Below are positions 1-15,780 of a DNA stretch of 64,000 bases, piece after piece. This stretch comes from Urechis unicinctus. Its lineage: Eukaryota; Annelida; Polychaeta; Xenopneusta; Urechidae. The notes beneath the pieces are model-generated. The model did not search any database. It had not been told where the DNA came from and saw nothing but the letters and a program-made list of their open reading frames with translations. Each line of letters begins with the position of its first letter. Within the stretch, counting starts at the first letter, position 1. The position numbers and the translations under genes are program-made. The stretch spans positions 41,879,223-41,943,222 of the forward strand of contig CM067358.1 of assembly GCA_034190875.2 (NCBI GenBank), written 5' to 3'.

Positions 1-2537
1 CTATTTACATACACCGGCAGGAAGCTTTTCGTCGTGAACACGCCTTTTGTTCACCGAGAGTACACTTTCTTAAGCCATTAAAAGATTATTACCCATTGGT
101 AAATGTTTTCGAATTTGCCTTCCTTTATTGCTAAGAGTGAGGCTATAGAGAGCAATGATGATTCACTGACAATCTCTCAGACGTACGCCATGTCTCTGCA
201 GGGACCCTTTGCAACACACTCGTCACCCCTGCGGCATTACTCTCCAGGGACTTCAATCCAAAATTCACCCTCTTCACCACGAAAGGAAATAAGCAAATCA
301 GCCAACAGCATTCCTTGGCAAGCAAGCTCCTCCACACTTACTCAATGACAAACTCACTTTGCCTATGAAGAGTGCAGAAACGGTTGATTTCACGACCATC
401 TTGCACCTTGAAACTCCGCCTCCCATCCCTAAAGGTAACCTCCCACCTCATGCAGCCCTCCCCACCATTGTCAAATCAACACATCTGTCTGAGAGTTTAC
501 TTCTTATTTCAAATTCATTACGCTGGGTCTGGGATCCACCTTGCGTTGGGATCACATTACACTTAAGCTCATTACATCATGATCCTAATATTGGATCTTC
601 ATGAAGCTGGTTCTTGAAATACCTAATATATAGTAAACAAAGGGCACAGGTTACACAATGACAGGGCATATGTAGCCGGTCATTCAAATATTGGATAGAG
701 TACAACTAAGCATCTATTCCGATGATTTGTTACTTACCAACACGTGGTGTTCATTACACACGATGGTCGTCACAGTCAATCATATTCCACCTCAGTGTTA
801 TGTGTATTTCAAAATGCTCGACTCTATCTTTAAGTCATTCAAACAGCCAGTTTCAAGCCTCTTACTGACCACTGTCTCAGCTTCTCCCTGCTACACAGTA
901 GTTTTGTGGAGGTTAGGGCATCATACCTCTAATTTCTGTTTGCCACTCTTCTTCACGTTTGAAAATATAAGATCTCTTACAAAAGTCCTCGACTGACATT
1001 GATTTTCATCTTATGTATGCATTTACTCATATTTGGGTATATTTCTTGCCTATGATATGTTTAATGCAGAAACCTGGATGCTTTGACGATAATTAACCTA
1101 ACTAAGCTGTACCACAACGCCACATGTGCAAATATATCAGTCGCTTACTGTTCCTTTTATCTGCATGGCATCACTACAGATTATCAAAGAGGTAGCACAG
1201 TTACGTTACCAAATTTATGGTTATAAATTAATCTGCTGATTGCGGGTTTTCAGTATAATTTGCATCTCCCGCGCAGGTAACCACTACTTAATGGGTTTAC
1301 TCGATCAACATATATCTATTTCCTGACATACTAAACACTGAGTATTCTATAGAGACAAATACACAATGACAGATGATATATAGCTGGTCAGTTTAATGCT
1401 GCAGTGGGATTATTACTGACCATTTTATATGCGCTTGGAATGCATTATATAGAGTCATGTTGTCACTCGGTGTTATTTGTAATGCATTAAACATGAACAT
1501 CCCAGCAGACTCTTCACATTGAACCCGTTTCAGGAGATTGAGTGGGCATGAAAAGACATAGCTATGGATAAGATAATCAAAGCTATCAGCGTTAAATGTG
1601 CAGCTTATGAAACTACAAGGACAAATGTATAGCATGCCATAGTCAGATATCATATGATGCCATTATTAAAATAATTTTTAATACGATCAAAGCTGTACAT
1701 ACAAGTCGCTACAAACTCACATCATATTGTATGCGATCGAACATTTTGCGCCTCTTTAAAGTTTTCGATTCTTAGCTTTGACTGGCGTCCATGGCAATCT
1801 ATCATTAAACGGCACGGATTTGTCACTTACATAATGACATTTTTAAAGCCAAGCGTCGATATGGGACTCATGGGGATAGTGTTGTAATATAATGAGTAAC
1901 GGCTAAACAAGCAGGAATCAGATTGGCGTAGGATGCGTGATATGCACTTGGTGCGAACGGGGTAAACATTAAAGGATGACATAAAGTTGTGTTCGTTGCC
2001 ATGCAACTGACAGTCTCTGTAGACTTGATGTAATACATTTACCTACCCGACATCGTCTAACTTACATACAGGGGTTTATGTTTCAGTGACAGAAGCCCCT
2101 GTTTGCAATAAACGCTAAAACTCCTTCAGTTTGTATTTGACGCCAGATAAATTGACTACACACGTCAGAAGTGTAGGCTTTATCATCTGGTAAAATTATT
2201 CTTGCAGAGCTTAGTAGCGGAGATATGGTTTGACGACAAACACGTGTAATGGCAATTTTGAAAATCTGAAACCAAAATCAGAGTGGTACATAAGTGACCC
2301 AGCAGCATTAATCACATCATGTGCGAAGATACTGTCAGACTCACTTTCATCAATGGTAATGTTTGAAGGGATTTATTTTTCGGTATATAAAAATTAAATG
2401 ATATAATAACTTTCTTTATCGTTGAGAGTCTATAAGTTACATATAAACGTATAATTCATTCAGTCATAAAATGACAATATAGGCCTAACGTGTTGAATAC
2501 AAACAAAGCGGAAAACTTAATGGTCACCTTAGTGCTT
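1..2537. other. Unique gene-free sequence left of the duplication
   Basis: No recognisable gene, RNA or mobile element is visible. Three short open frames occur on the plus strand (103-348, 359-604 and 691-996, 81-101 codons), but none resembles a known domain and none has convincing splice sites. I found no second copy of this stretch elsewhere in the window by eye. Confidence 0.5.
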
Positions 2538-2692
2538 CCCACCACCACCACCTCTACCACCACCACCACCACCACAACCACCACCACCACACCACCACCA
2601 CCACCACCACCACACCACTACCAATACCACAACCAATAACAACAACAACAACACCAACAACCACCACCACCACCACAACCACCACAACCATC
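2538..2692. repeat. CCA/CAA-rich microsatellite
   Basis: An almost pure run of CCA trinucleotides with interspersed ACA, ACT and AAC units covers about 155 bp. It grades into (AAC)n near 2,640 and back to (CCA)n near 2,665. It would read as poly-Pro/His/Thr on the plus strand, but no open frame of useful length continues outside it, so it is a simple repeat and not a coding repeat. Confidence 0.9.
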
Positions 2693-3869
2693 AATCGAGT
2701 GACATTGTCCTATTCTGCATACACACGCTCATTAACTCAATCAACGCACCTGATCAGAGCCTTTGATCTCTGTCTTTTGTGGAAGTGTTGGATCGACATA
2801 TTCAAATAAATAAAATGTATTAAAGGGTAATCCCAACCAAGGGTCACACTTTCCTGAATTAACCCAATTGGGCATTCACTGTTTCTAAAAGAATTCACAA
2901 TAAAGCTTTGCATTGCGTTATTCACACACCGTGGCATATAAAGTATGGACAAACCTATTCAAACTTACTGAGGGTGCACTATTATGGACCGCTTAGGTGT
3001 GAATTGCTATAGACTCCCGACCATTTGAAAGTTTAATGAAGAGCCCTATCGAGGTGGAATAAGTAAGACTGCACCGGTTTTCATAGTAAGCCTGGACGAT
3101 GTTTAAAGCATCTAGCGTGCAGGTCATGACTACATAGTGGTAAAGATGGCCATTTATAAGCACAAGGAATAAGGTTGGCCCGATAATGGTTCGTGTCCCG
3201 CAGCGCATGATAGATTCGGTAGGTGTATCATCCAAAAAGATGTCTCCCTCAGATGCTTCAGATTAAATGCCCTTTCTCATATAAGAGCGGTATCAGGCGA
3301 TCACCTCTAGCACTAATTTCACTCGTGGAGTCTACCAATCTATGGTACACAGAGTACAATCTGTAGCAAGAATAGTGTTGATAATATATGGGGTTATTTC
3401 AAATCGCATTCACACATTGTAAAAGATCACCTCTGTTACTTTGCAATCTTAGATAGGTATTAAAACCGAGAGCCATAGAGCACTGTAACGAATGATAACT
3501 TATGTACGGAGGCTATGATCACCGAGCGGTATATTCCACTGCTTGTTGGCAATACGTCATGCCGCGAGGTTAAGTGGGGTGCTTGAGGTGATTATCGAGT
3601 TAATAGTCTTGATATAACACATTTTAAAAGAGGCATTCTTTATTCCGGAGAGAAAGCCAATGCTGCAATCAAATTCCCAATTTCCTGTTCTTCCGATGTG
3701 ACATCCGGGGTTTAAACGGGGATTTCTATTAATTACAGCTACTTGCTTCAGCTACCCAAGTTCTATTTGACGTAACACTAATGCAAATAAACTTGCTTAT
3801 TTAAGTCTTTTTGTGAAACGTGTAACCTTGCATAACCCATGTCTCTGTGAGTATTGGCTTCATTTGAAC
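2693..3869. other. Unique sequence up to the copy A boundary
   Basis: Nothing supportable was seen here. Two short minus-strand open frames (2,737-2,952 and 2,993-3,235) have no recognisable domain. Confidence 0.45.
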
Positions 3870-4584
3870 ATCAAATCAGAACCAATTGCTCTTAGACTGC
3901 CATCCGTATCCACACTGAAACTCAATTAAAAATAGAAATGCTACATCAAGTGTTCACTATAACTGCATTGTGTAACATCCCGTTAACATACTTTCGCGAT
4001 TGTCGTTTAGTCTTACCTTTGCGCGCTCAAATTCTCTAATCACTCGTTAATTCGTCGGACTGTACGTTTTCTGACAGTAGTAACGCTTCGTAGTATGTGC
4101 ATCGCAATACGCCAGTATGACAAATAATGTCATAGCTGACATAATTTGCGTTACTAACGATGTATACTCCTTATATGACGTTAATATTCAGCCATGTGCA
4201 ATTTATTGTAGGAATATTATGAATACGAGCAGCACTTAGCACTAGCCGAAAGCCATCCCCCATCCCCGAGACCGCATGCCAAGCAAAAACAAATTGTCAA
4301 TAAATGCAGCTACTTAAATCAGCATTTCTGTGACGCATGCATTCTTAATCGCTGAAGCATGAAAAATAATTTTAAGCCAATCGTTGAAATGTCGCATCAA
4401 GTTGCTTGTTAAGTAATTTGAGGTGATATCCGGCCCCTTGTACATTCACCATTATCTTCCACGACGCTCAGTAAATAGAGTGATGTGGGTTATTTATAAG
4501 AACGTCGACATGTGCCACTATGGATGACTGCATCGTGTTAATAACAAATAACTACAAGTGCCACTATTGAAGAAGTAGCAAACG

Positions 4585-4700
4585 CCGCCTTATTGCAGCC
4601 ATGGGAATAGGAAAACATCGCGCCCAGGTGCGTTTATATGCTGATCATCTGATTCACTCACGCAATTATATCAGTATTTGTCAGATCCAAACCATGTTAC
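4585..4700 (+). pseudogene. Exon-like relic, family Y (copy A, first)
   Basis: In one plus-strand frame this reads through a motif of the form AAMGIGKHR followed by YADHL and NYISIC. The same motif order recurs in paralogous stretches at 6,836-6,960, 16,330-16,440, 46,985-47,110 and 51,760-51,870 despite considerable DNA divergence; the first half also recurs at 44,925-44,985. No protein family is recognised. The frame is not open beyond this fragment. It could be a degenerate exon of a tandemly duplicated gene or simply old non-coding repeat DNA whose frames agree because indels are few. Confidence 0.25.
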
Positions 4701-6835
4701 TATGTAAATAGAAACCAAACAATGATCGCGATTATGGTCTGTAGGTCGATGCAGCAGCTACATTAGTGAGATTATCATCCTGGTTGGTGACATTGAAACA
4801 GTGGTATTGTTACTCTTAGCCAAAAGAATTAAGAGAGCTGAAACGGAACATTTCTATTTGAATTGTAATTATTCACAAACTATTTGGGACATTTATCACT
4901 AATTGTATTGTTACATTGGTACTTCCTATTGCAAATATTGTTTCAGTGCGTGATACGTCAGTACATTAGCAATTCGAAAAATGCAATGTTGGGCAACAGA
5001 GCAAACTCATACGCTTACCGAAGTTTCCATTTGTTTCCATGTTTGCTCTTTTATATAGAAGCTCTTATCGACCAGAGATGATCTAAGAGTAGGAGTGAGT
5101 GATTAATTATTGCTACAATCGCAGCTGACAGAAAAGCTTTTGTATCATGAACCGACTTTGGCAAATATGCGGCATTGTTACTGCCATTTAATCCATCGGC
5201 ACGAATGATTAAGAGATTGAGGAGACCAACTCGTCATAAATATAGGAAGCAGTATTGCCAGCACTAGGTCTGGGTGTGCCGACATCTATATAGCTTTTCC
5301 TAGCTAATCAATGCTTGAATCGCATGTTGTGTCCAAAAAGACGTAGATGATACCGCATTTATTTACGATATACTCCACTACTCTAAAACGAAACCATTTG
5401 TAAGACAGACGCTACAAGTATTGTATCCATGAAACACATTTCCTCAATGCTGTAATTATATATAAGTACAGTGACGGCCCGGATATCCACAGATCCGTAA
5501 ACAGTAATCAACATCTGTTATCTTTACCGACCACCTAGTCTGCGTCCCAGACTCCAGGGGTTCCGCTACGCTTCTCGCCCAAGAGTCCACAACATGACAA
5601 GATCTAAAACTGGCGCGTCCGAATATTTACTAGACACGTTCTTTAATCTTAGTGACCAATCAACGCAAAGGATGTTACCCGACTGACCTTAGTTGCGCGC
5701 GTCTGGCTAATGAAACGGGCTTGTGATACGCACCCTCGGTTTTATGTGACGTCATATACATTGTTTTGGTCTGCGTTCAATGAGAATCGCTTAGCTGCAT
5801 GATACTATATTTACGTGATAGTCCGTTAAAAAGTACCAGTTAAGTGTCTGTTTCTCTCACAGATTGTGTGATAAACGGTGCCACTCAGCGTGAAACAACA
5901 AATCGGGGTGTTGTAAAATGTGTGCCCGGATCATAAAAATCACTCGTCCGGTTGGAAAAGTTGACTTGGCAAGTCACTAGTCCGACATGACAAATTACTT
6001 GTCTCGGCAAGCGGACAACCATTGGTGTCGAACCTTGACCCATTCCAAGCTTTGCACCTAACAATGTGTAGCAAAATATTTCCCCGTCCCAGCAGCCACA
6101 TTCACAAAAGAGTCACCACCCATCAAACAGCCGAGCGAACAAGGAGATGTATGCATAACATTGTTTTGTTGTCCTTCCTTGTCTTGGCTTGATTATGGAC
6201 TCATCCGTTACTAATAATGATAATATCTTTAATATTGATATACACCACAACGTTTACTATCAATTACTAAAAATTATTTCTTCTGAGAGAGTGAACTTTA
6301 AATTTTATAGACTCTACTGGACATCGTGTGGACTAAAAATGGGCGGAATATTATTATGACTCACATTCACGGCAAATGGCCAACGCAATATGCGCACCAG
6401 TCTCTCCTTTCAACACACTAATCATGTCATTATTAAACTCAGCATATACAGCCAATAATTCCATAAATTATTCGAACAAATACCATCAATGTTCTCCCTT
6501 GTTATTATTGCTGCATAGTTGCTCATCGACGAATTCGAATCATTAATGTCAACGAGATACATGATTATCGACTCATTAATGTTAATGGGATACAATAATA
6601 CACCATAAGGGCCAGAATATGGTCAGCTATTCTTGAATAGAGCCAACGATCCTTCGCCGCACATTCCACAAACTAACATTAACTTAATGGTCACAAGGTC
6701 ACCTCACGTCTCTTGTGTAGCAATATGAGGTGACATCCTGGCCGGTGTGCGATATCCATTATCTGGCATGACGTAATGTGAATAGGGTGATGTGCGGGTT
6801 ACTTATGGTTACTTCGACATGATTGGTGATGTAGC

Positions 6836-7126
6836 AGACGCCACAGCTTTGGGAACAGGAACACATTGGTTCACATCATGGTCAGAAGCAGATCATCCCA
6901 AGGAAATTATATCAGCATTTTCAAAAAATGTGCCATTGATAGTCTGTGTGTGACCAACGAGGCAGTCATCACTTACGCAATTATCGCCCGTTTATCTCGG
7001 TTGATCAACGCAGCAACAATATTAATGAGACAAACTTCCGTGCGAACACTTAAACGTGGAGTATGTTACTATTACGAAAAACTAAGAGAACCGAACTGGG
7101 ATCATTTCACTTTTAATGTCCGATGA
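6836..7126 (+). pseudogene. Exon-like relic, family Y (copy A, second)
   Basis: One frame reads DATALGTGTHW followed by an EADH-containing motif. A second frame, from 6,866, stays open for 86 codons and contains NYISIF and a hydrophobic stretch ending in ILMRQ. The copy B counterpart (46,925-47,182) joins the GAGTHW and NYISIF parts in a single 85-codon frame. Frames therefore differ between copies, as expected of non-functional DNA. Function is unknown. Confidence 0.2.
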
Positions 7127-8644
7127 ACAGTGCTCTTATCATAACAACCTTTCATTCACAAAGGATCAAAGTAATGTATCTGGTAATGTTGGTGCATCAT
7201 TTGACACATATCAAAACGTTATGATTTGATGTAGAATAATCATCTAACACCCACATGCAATGAGTTAACAGGCTTAATAGAACGTACCATCTGACGTTCA
7301 GCAAACCTACCCTTCATTGGGCACATTCACAGCAATCGTCCACCAAATTACGCGCATCATTCGAATCAACTATTAGGCCATTTCACATATTTTCTGCACT
7401 AATTGAATACACATACATATGTTCGTACATCCCCGTCCTAATAAACTGAAACCTACAACATCGAGATCTCTCGTTTCGGAACTGCAGTCTTAATGATAAC
7501 ATATATGGCTAATAATTATATGGCTTTATTGAGTGAAACATAATCCATTTTCTTCTGTGTTGGTTTCTTTCATCTCATCAATGTTAATGTGATACAATAA
7601 AACACCAAAAGGGTCGGATTGCGGCCAACTAACCCTAATATGAGCCGAGAGTTCTACTTTCGTCATTGTAATCTATTGACGTCAGACACTGCTTCTATGC
7701 TACGCAGTGCATCGCATGCTCCAGTATTATCAATAAAACCACGCATTCACCAGTCATCAAATGACGTTGGGCCACATAATACAGTTCTTATGCCCGCCGT
7801 TATTAATACGAAGTGTCTTCTACATGTGTTGATATATTTGCCGCCAGGAACGTGGCATTGAAATATATCTAGTGTAGACATTGTTCTAATCCGTTGGGGG
7901 CTAAAAAAACGTAATTTGACATCGATATCATCGAAAAAATAGAATGGTTTGGCAGTGTGTTACGGATTGCCGCCGTGGTGTGACGGCAACCAGATTCATG
8001 CCAAACGCCAACGCCAATTCAATCGACCTGATCTTCAGTGGTGGATAACTTTGGGTGATGTGCGTAACGTTCGTTTCTAAGAGTGGTTGCCCGATTGAGT
8101 AGTACTTAGGCTAACAAGGTCGTTCAATCTGTGATGGTTTATTTCTAAGTCAACCTCTATGGCTCGCGAGAAGACTGCTATTTCCGTCTGCGACCTGCAA
8201 CTTTTGTGTCTCTTCTAGTTTAATCTCATTTAATCAAGACCAAAAGAATTGTACATTTGAGTAGGACAACGATAGCCGTTATAATTGAGTGGTGTCTAAC
8301 ATGCTGGTGGTGAGTGTAGCATTTATTTCAGAGACAGGTTGGGGGTTGAAGTAAATATGGGCTAACGAGGTCCTTTACGGTTGGGTGACCAGGACTTTAT
8401 ATGAGCAGCAGTAATAGACTGCAAAATGATACCCCATCTTCTCAAAACCTCGTAAGTGTTGCATTTAGAATGCCAATAAGTGCTAACAACTAAAGAAACA
8501 ACTCAAGTACACATTTAATTTATCTCGTGGTGCAGATATGACTTAATGATTTCGCAAGTTTTGGGATGACGCATGAGTAAGCTTAGTCTGGACAGTGTAC
8601 ATCGTTATTGATGATAATGACGTGTTGTTGAATCACCATTAGTG

Positions 8645-8902
8645 CCGGGTTTGATGGCTTACTGGTAAACTGCGTCGCCTTTAAGCCCACAAGTCGTGGG
8701 TTCGATTAGGGGGGTTTAAACCTGACTGGTTTGCCGTGACTTGGATCATCACAGTCCCATCTCTGCAAGGGGATGCACCGTACCCGGTAGCTCCATAGTG
8801 CTGTGCTAGACCTCCGTCTCAGCCGCGTATGTCACGCTCTAAAGGGGAACTCTCCAACCATTACAATCATCCTCATCCATCACCGTCGCGATATTATCAG
8901 CC
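8645..8902 (+). mobile_element. tRNA-derived SINE (copy A, first)
   Basis: A Pol III A box-like TGGCTTACTGG lies at 8,655-8,665 and a B box-like GGTTCGATTAG at 8,699-8,709, 34 bp apart as in a tRNA head. It is followed by a body shared with 48,868-49,135 and, more distantly, with 22,219-22,523: the ATCATCACAGTCCCATCTCTGC block, GTGCTGTGCT, and the 3' block ATCCATCACCGTCGCGATAT. No poly(A) and no clear target-site duplication remain. Both large duplicons carry it, so it inserted before the A/B duplication. Confidence 0.8.
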
Positions 8903-9236
8903 AAGCGTAAAGCAGACCCGCTGGAAAAGGTGATGCAGTTCAAAGCAGTGTGATTGCATCTGTTAGAGGTGTTCCAATGATTGCCGGTCCCCTATCCATT
9001 TCAACCAATTTCAATGCCCTAGGGATAACACCAATGTTATGGTAAGCAAGAATTTGTTTACGTTACCATTGTACCAGTCTGCAGTCTAGTTGCAGTTATA
9101 GCAACATTTTGAGTGAAAAAAGTGAACGAGCAATATATATGTAGCCGTTTTTTATCAAAAGCGGCTACCAAAAAGGCATATGCGCATGACCTGAAATTAA
9201 ATGTTGTCATTGTCTTTAACGCCATCTCCAATTCAC

Positions 9237-9595
<359 letters not shown>

Positions 9596-10774
9596 TCTCG
9601 TGTTAAGTGTGATCTTTTCGACATAACACTGATGTTTAGTTGTTAATGTCTGACAGTTCATCGTGTATAATTCATTTTGTTTTTTATAAACTCTTTTCAA
9701 ACTAATCGATCGCTGACATTTCTGCTTTTACCTTATGTGGTTCAATTATTTTCTTATTTGACATAAACTTTGATAACCTGACTACTTCCTTCGGGGAGAC
9801 CAACGAAGTTATACACAGTTAATAGGTGCATCGGCTGATTCGCCGGAATTATACCAAGGCTCAAGCTCTTTGTAATATTGTTCAAATTGTCTTTACCATC
9901 AATGAAGCATTCTCATTAATCTTGCTGACCAAATTTAGGTGACAGTTGACCTATGTACTATTGGATTGCCATCTATATAGCCAAAGTATATTGAATGACC
10001 TGTCGTCGGATGGCAGAGACTTACACATTGGTCGATAATGTGGTGGCGCGTTGAGGAGCGAAGTAGTAATGAATCGCTTGGGTGCACACGTGGTGTAAAC
10101 GGGACATGAGTTCATGGAAATTGTACCATGCATCGATATTGCATTAACTGAGAGGATGTTTGATAAAATGTTGCATGTGAATCATTCGAGACCAGATTGA
10201 AATGATATGCTATAAGCACGATGTGTTGGCAAACCCGTTGCCTTAGATGTTATCTAATGATGTTATATATGTGTGTCTAATTGTCAATTGTCATAGAAGC
10301 ATGCGGTGTTAGAGATGCTTTAAGAACAAAACTTCTTTGGGGCAAGAGTCTGCAACTTTGCTTTCGCAGAAACATTAATTCATGGGTTACGTGTCATACT
10401 TTTACGAATCACATCTGCATCCGGGATAGGAATATACCACTGCCTTTGGACGAACTAAATATTCTATGGTGAATCGTTGTTCAAGTATGGTAGGGGATAG
10501 CAAAGCGAAGCGGTTGACAGATGATCGATATACTCAAGCGATGCAGAGGTGCGGGAGACGAAATAGTGGTGAAGCAGGCATTGTGTGGTACGCTGACCGA
10601 GGTGTACTAAAACATTTGGCAAATGACATTTATGCCAAGCCTTTGTATTCTGATAAAGAGTTCGGGCGTCATCGTTTAATGCGTGTGCAGTGTCCGTCTG
10701 AATGCAAGAGAAACATTTTATGGATCGCCAGTCTCTATATAGGTCATAAATAGCCAATAGCGTCTACATCAGGA
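9596..10774. other. Gene-poor interval of copy A between AT tracts
   Basis: Aligns with 49,608-50,860 of copy B. Overlapping open frames on both strands near 10,464-10,757 (95 and 97 codons) have no recognised domain. The minus-strand frame is retained in copy B (50,516-50,800), but most differences change the amino acid, so there is no sign of selection. Confidence 0.5.
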
Positions 10775-12266
<1,492 letters not shown>

Positions 12267-15200
12267 CCTTGTGAGTCTATGTCAGGAGAGTCATGTCAGA
12301 GAAATCACAAATGCAAATGATCCGTTAGAATGCGAACACAGTAGGGGCTACCCTTCGATTACGTTAATGGATCGAAAGTACATGACGAATGCACAAGCAT
12401 TCAATCACGTTTTATACTAGCATCACTGAGTTTCTCGCACTACAAACAATATCGATTTCTGCGGCTAGCTGAATGCAAATTGGGCTTACGCACAATCTGA
12501 TGCTGTACGATATGCTTTCCTTTCGATAACCACGGCTGCGTCATTGGTCCTCAGGAAAGCAATGGGTGGAGCAGAATAACAATACTTCCTCGTTCGTGGA
12601 GATCAGCGACCCATTGACATTGACTATCATTACACTAAATACGCGCGAAATAAACGAAATCGATCTCATAATATGACAGTTATTTTTATTTTTCACTTTG
12701 ACCCTCATATAGTGGACCGTGTCAAGCATGCAATATTATATCCAACAACCATCCATTACCATGGGGTATCATGCCCATTATAGGTCATCACCACGCATCG
12801 CTACAACAGCGCGCATATATTCTGAGGTGTCATCTAATTAATGACGATGACATTCTTAATGATAATATGGCGATACGTTGTGCTTATATTGTCACCTAGG
12901 GAAGATGTTCATACGTCAGTTAATTTTGTTTGAAAATTCAGCTCAATCATGCAAGTTATATTTATTCGCCAACGGGATAGCATTTACACTCTTAACAAAG
13001 GCCCTCATTATGAGGTTAGGATCTAGAAAGTCGAAGAAGAATATTCATTGTGCAAGTTTGTTGAATTAACGGCATAGTGTGAACCGTAATGAGTTGTTTG
13101 GTTGCGGATCTTATTGGTGCAGTTGCTGTTTTGGCCAGACAAATTAATGTCGAACACTATGCTAGTATGTCCCGTTAGTCACATACAGGTTATCGAAGTG
13201 ATATCAATGCGGCGAAATATGCTGCTGCTAGTTACTTTGATAAAATGGTGGCAGTTACATCATCAACAATTGACTTGAAGTTATTTGTTATTAGTGACAC
13301 CTAGCAGTCACGCGCAGTGGGTATTGTAATAGTTTTGACAATTAAACCATATTACCTTATTCCTGTTACATCAGAGCAAGCTGTCACGTAATGTAGTAGA
13401 ACAGTATATATGATGTGGCATTGTCTATTAAGTTCCTGCAGTGTTTTGCAAGTGCTGTACTCAAATTGCAGCAGTTAGTACTGATATCTTAATGACATGT
13501 TGTTTTTTGTTTGGCTTGCTGTGTCTTATTTGACTGATTCAGCTTATTCCCATCTCGTGCCAAGTGCTACACATCTCATATATATTCCCAAAAAAGTGCA
13601 GATAGTCGAAGACTTAATGAGGAGCGAGATGGATGCATTGTTTTTGGTGATAGCATAATGTGATGCTAGTCTGAATATAAGCTGCTTAGTCGCATTCCAT
13701 TTGTAAGTGAATGCAAAGTGTACTTAACAATTCACAATATTGCATGGCGTCAGAATCAGCAGCAATGAACTGAGCGATATCATTCTAAGACTGGCTTCTC
13801 TCATTTGGTACGATCTTACGTGGAGCCTTAAAAGCACGTTTGTTCATGCCTCTTTTAACATCACATATATATGACATAGGTAACTTTGTAATTCTCGCTT
13901 TGTATCAATGATGACTTACACGAAATTTCGGACTTCGAAACTTCGAAACTTTCGTTCGATACTTTAAGCCCCAGCCCCAGCCCTCGGCAACTGGTGTCTA
14001 TTTATGGTGAGGTATGCCTCATATAAGAAAAGATTACGGTCAGAAGCCTATCACTTTGAGAGTAGCTTTTAATTGGTGAACAAAGGCTACCATTGGGTAG
14101 TCAGCGTTATCATACATAATATAATCCCCTCGGTGGCGATATCAGCAATAATATAAAGCGGGCCTCTGTGTAGTAGATATCGATTATGTGCTCAGCATCA
14201 ATAATTTCCCTCTCTTTGTGTCTAGGGGAATTCTAGCAATCGTTAATGATTCAGCCAGCAGCCACGGGTCTGAAGTTTCGGCGCATTTACTGGGTCGTGA
14301 AATGTTCAGCATTCTCTGTTCATAAGTTTCAATGTGAAGTGCATTAAATGTCGTAGATCAGATTCGATTCGGTCATCGGAAATCTATCGGTGTGAATGAA
14401 AGCATTTGATTCTATTTCTCACTAATGGGAAGTAGTTTAATAGTCTTCAGGCACATCGTGGTGTCTATTTATTAACATATTTGTTTTTCGATGACTAGCA
14501 GATAAACTGATAAATTCAGAAGTGCGTCAATTATATAGATAGTAGCTTTTAATTGGTGCTCAGTTTGTTGTAATTTGAATAAAGTCTCGTGTGATGTCTA
14601 TTAAGAACGGTGGTCTTAATCGTTAATGCATTTCAGCCAGCAGCCAAAGCCTTGCAGTGTTTCATCGATATGTGTCTATTTATGCATCAATGATTAGCAT
14701 CTCTTAAGAAAACATATCCGGTCAGATTTAAATTGACTTCTTAGTCGTTTATAATTGGATCAACACAAAAGGCTGTTGCACCATTTAGTCAGAATATCAT
14801 ACAAGCACGCAATATAATCCCTGTTTGCGTAAGATTCGATTCGCTGTGTGAATCCTAATGCATGGTGATATGATGGGATTTCCGATCAAATGTGAAGTAC
14901 ATTAAATAGTCTTTTGTCGTGGTGAAACATATTAACATATTGGTTTTTCGATGTAAGATAAATGTCTTAAGTGCGTCAATTATATGCCATACATAGAAGG
15001 TGCTAGCTTCAAAACTAAAGTGCTACCATTAAGTTATCCCAAAATATAATGTGATCTCCCTCATATTTGTGTACTCTATTTATGGTGAGGCTTCATGATA
15101 AGAAAAGATTACGGTGGGTACATATTGCCTATCTGCTTCAATAATATTATGAATACAATGGGAGTAGATATTGTCTGATGGTGAATACAGGCTACCAGTA

Positions 15201-15546
15201 GGTAATCTGCGTTATCATACATAATGTACTGCGGTCATTAAGAACTCAGCCAAATCTTAAACAATTCGCATGATGCTGGTTACCATTTGACGGAAACATT
15301 CATGATAGGTTTTAATGTTTTTGAAAACCATAATCAGTATTGATTTGTCTGATTTGACCAATCCCGCTGAAGTACTAAAGTGACCCGCTATATATCACCC
15401 GTCATTGTCTTATCTGCACCGATTGCTCAATCGCTGTTAGTTATGTTCAGAAAAGCGGACGAGAAGACAAGAAGCACCTGAACCAAACGAACCGAGCGCC
15501 AAGACACATCTTTGAAACATTGACAACGAAGTAATTACCAGTGTTA
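12267..15546. other. Copy A-only block absent from copy B
   Basis: Copy B jumps from its AT tract straight to ATTTGGCGACCTGG (51,102), which in copy A begins at about 15,546. The missing 3.3 kb shows no gene. Its right third holds a degenerate repeat array (listed separately). The simplest reading is a deletion in B with one end in the AT tract, although an insertion in A cannot be excluded. Confidence 0.75.
13992..15240 (+). repeat. Degenerate tandem repeat array
   Basis: Blocks recur in the same order with many indels. TCTATTTATGGTGAGG followed by AAGAAAAGATTACGG appears at 13,998 and 15,067, with a weaker version at 14,672. CAGCCAGCAGCCA appears at 14,251 and 14,635. AACATATT-GTTTTTCGATG followed by GTGCGTCAATTATAT appears at 14,475 and 14,935. 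GCGTTATCATACATAAT appears at 14,104 and 15,208. Spacing between equivalents is about 400-680 bp, so the units are unequal and old. Confidence 0.65.
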
Positions 15547-15780
15547 TTTGGCGACCTGGTTAGCTTCGTCATAATCCTCTCAATCTTATAGACACAGAGT
15601 CTAACTCCATAATGCCTACAACTTAACTTAACATCATGCTTTGTCGCCCATTAGCGGTGACATTTGGGCCTACTGTATTCTAAGTTGGTTAACATGCTCT
15701 GTGGAGTGTACAATACGGCTAATGGTTTGAGTCATGAGGGAATACTTTAATCTTGGAGTGTACTGCAAAAAGAGGTGACG

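Noticed and set aside
103-996. Three plus-strand ORFs at the left edge as one gene
   Set aside because: No shared frame, no convincing splice sites, no recognisable domain, and no second copy to test for constraint.
2538-2692. Coding Pro/His-rich repeat
   Set aside because: No open frame extends on either side; it is a simple CCA microsatellite.
8655-8709. A functional tRNA gene
   Set aside because: The A and B boxes are present, but the acceptor and anticodon stems do not close, and the sequence continues into a SINE body.
10464-10757. Minus-strand 97-codon frame conserved in copy B (50,516-50,800)
   Set aside because: Both copies are open, but about a quarter of residues differ and most base changes alter the residue, so there is no sign of selection. 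An opposite-strand frame is equally open in A only.
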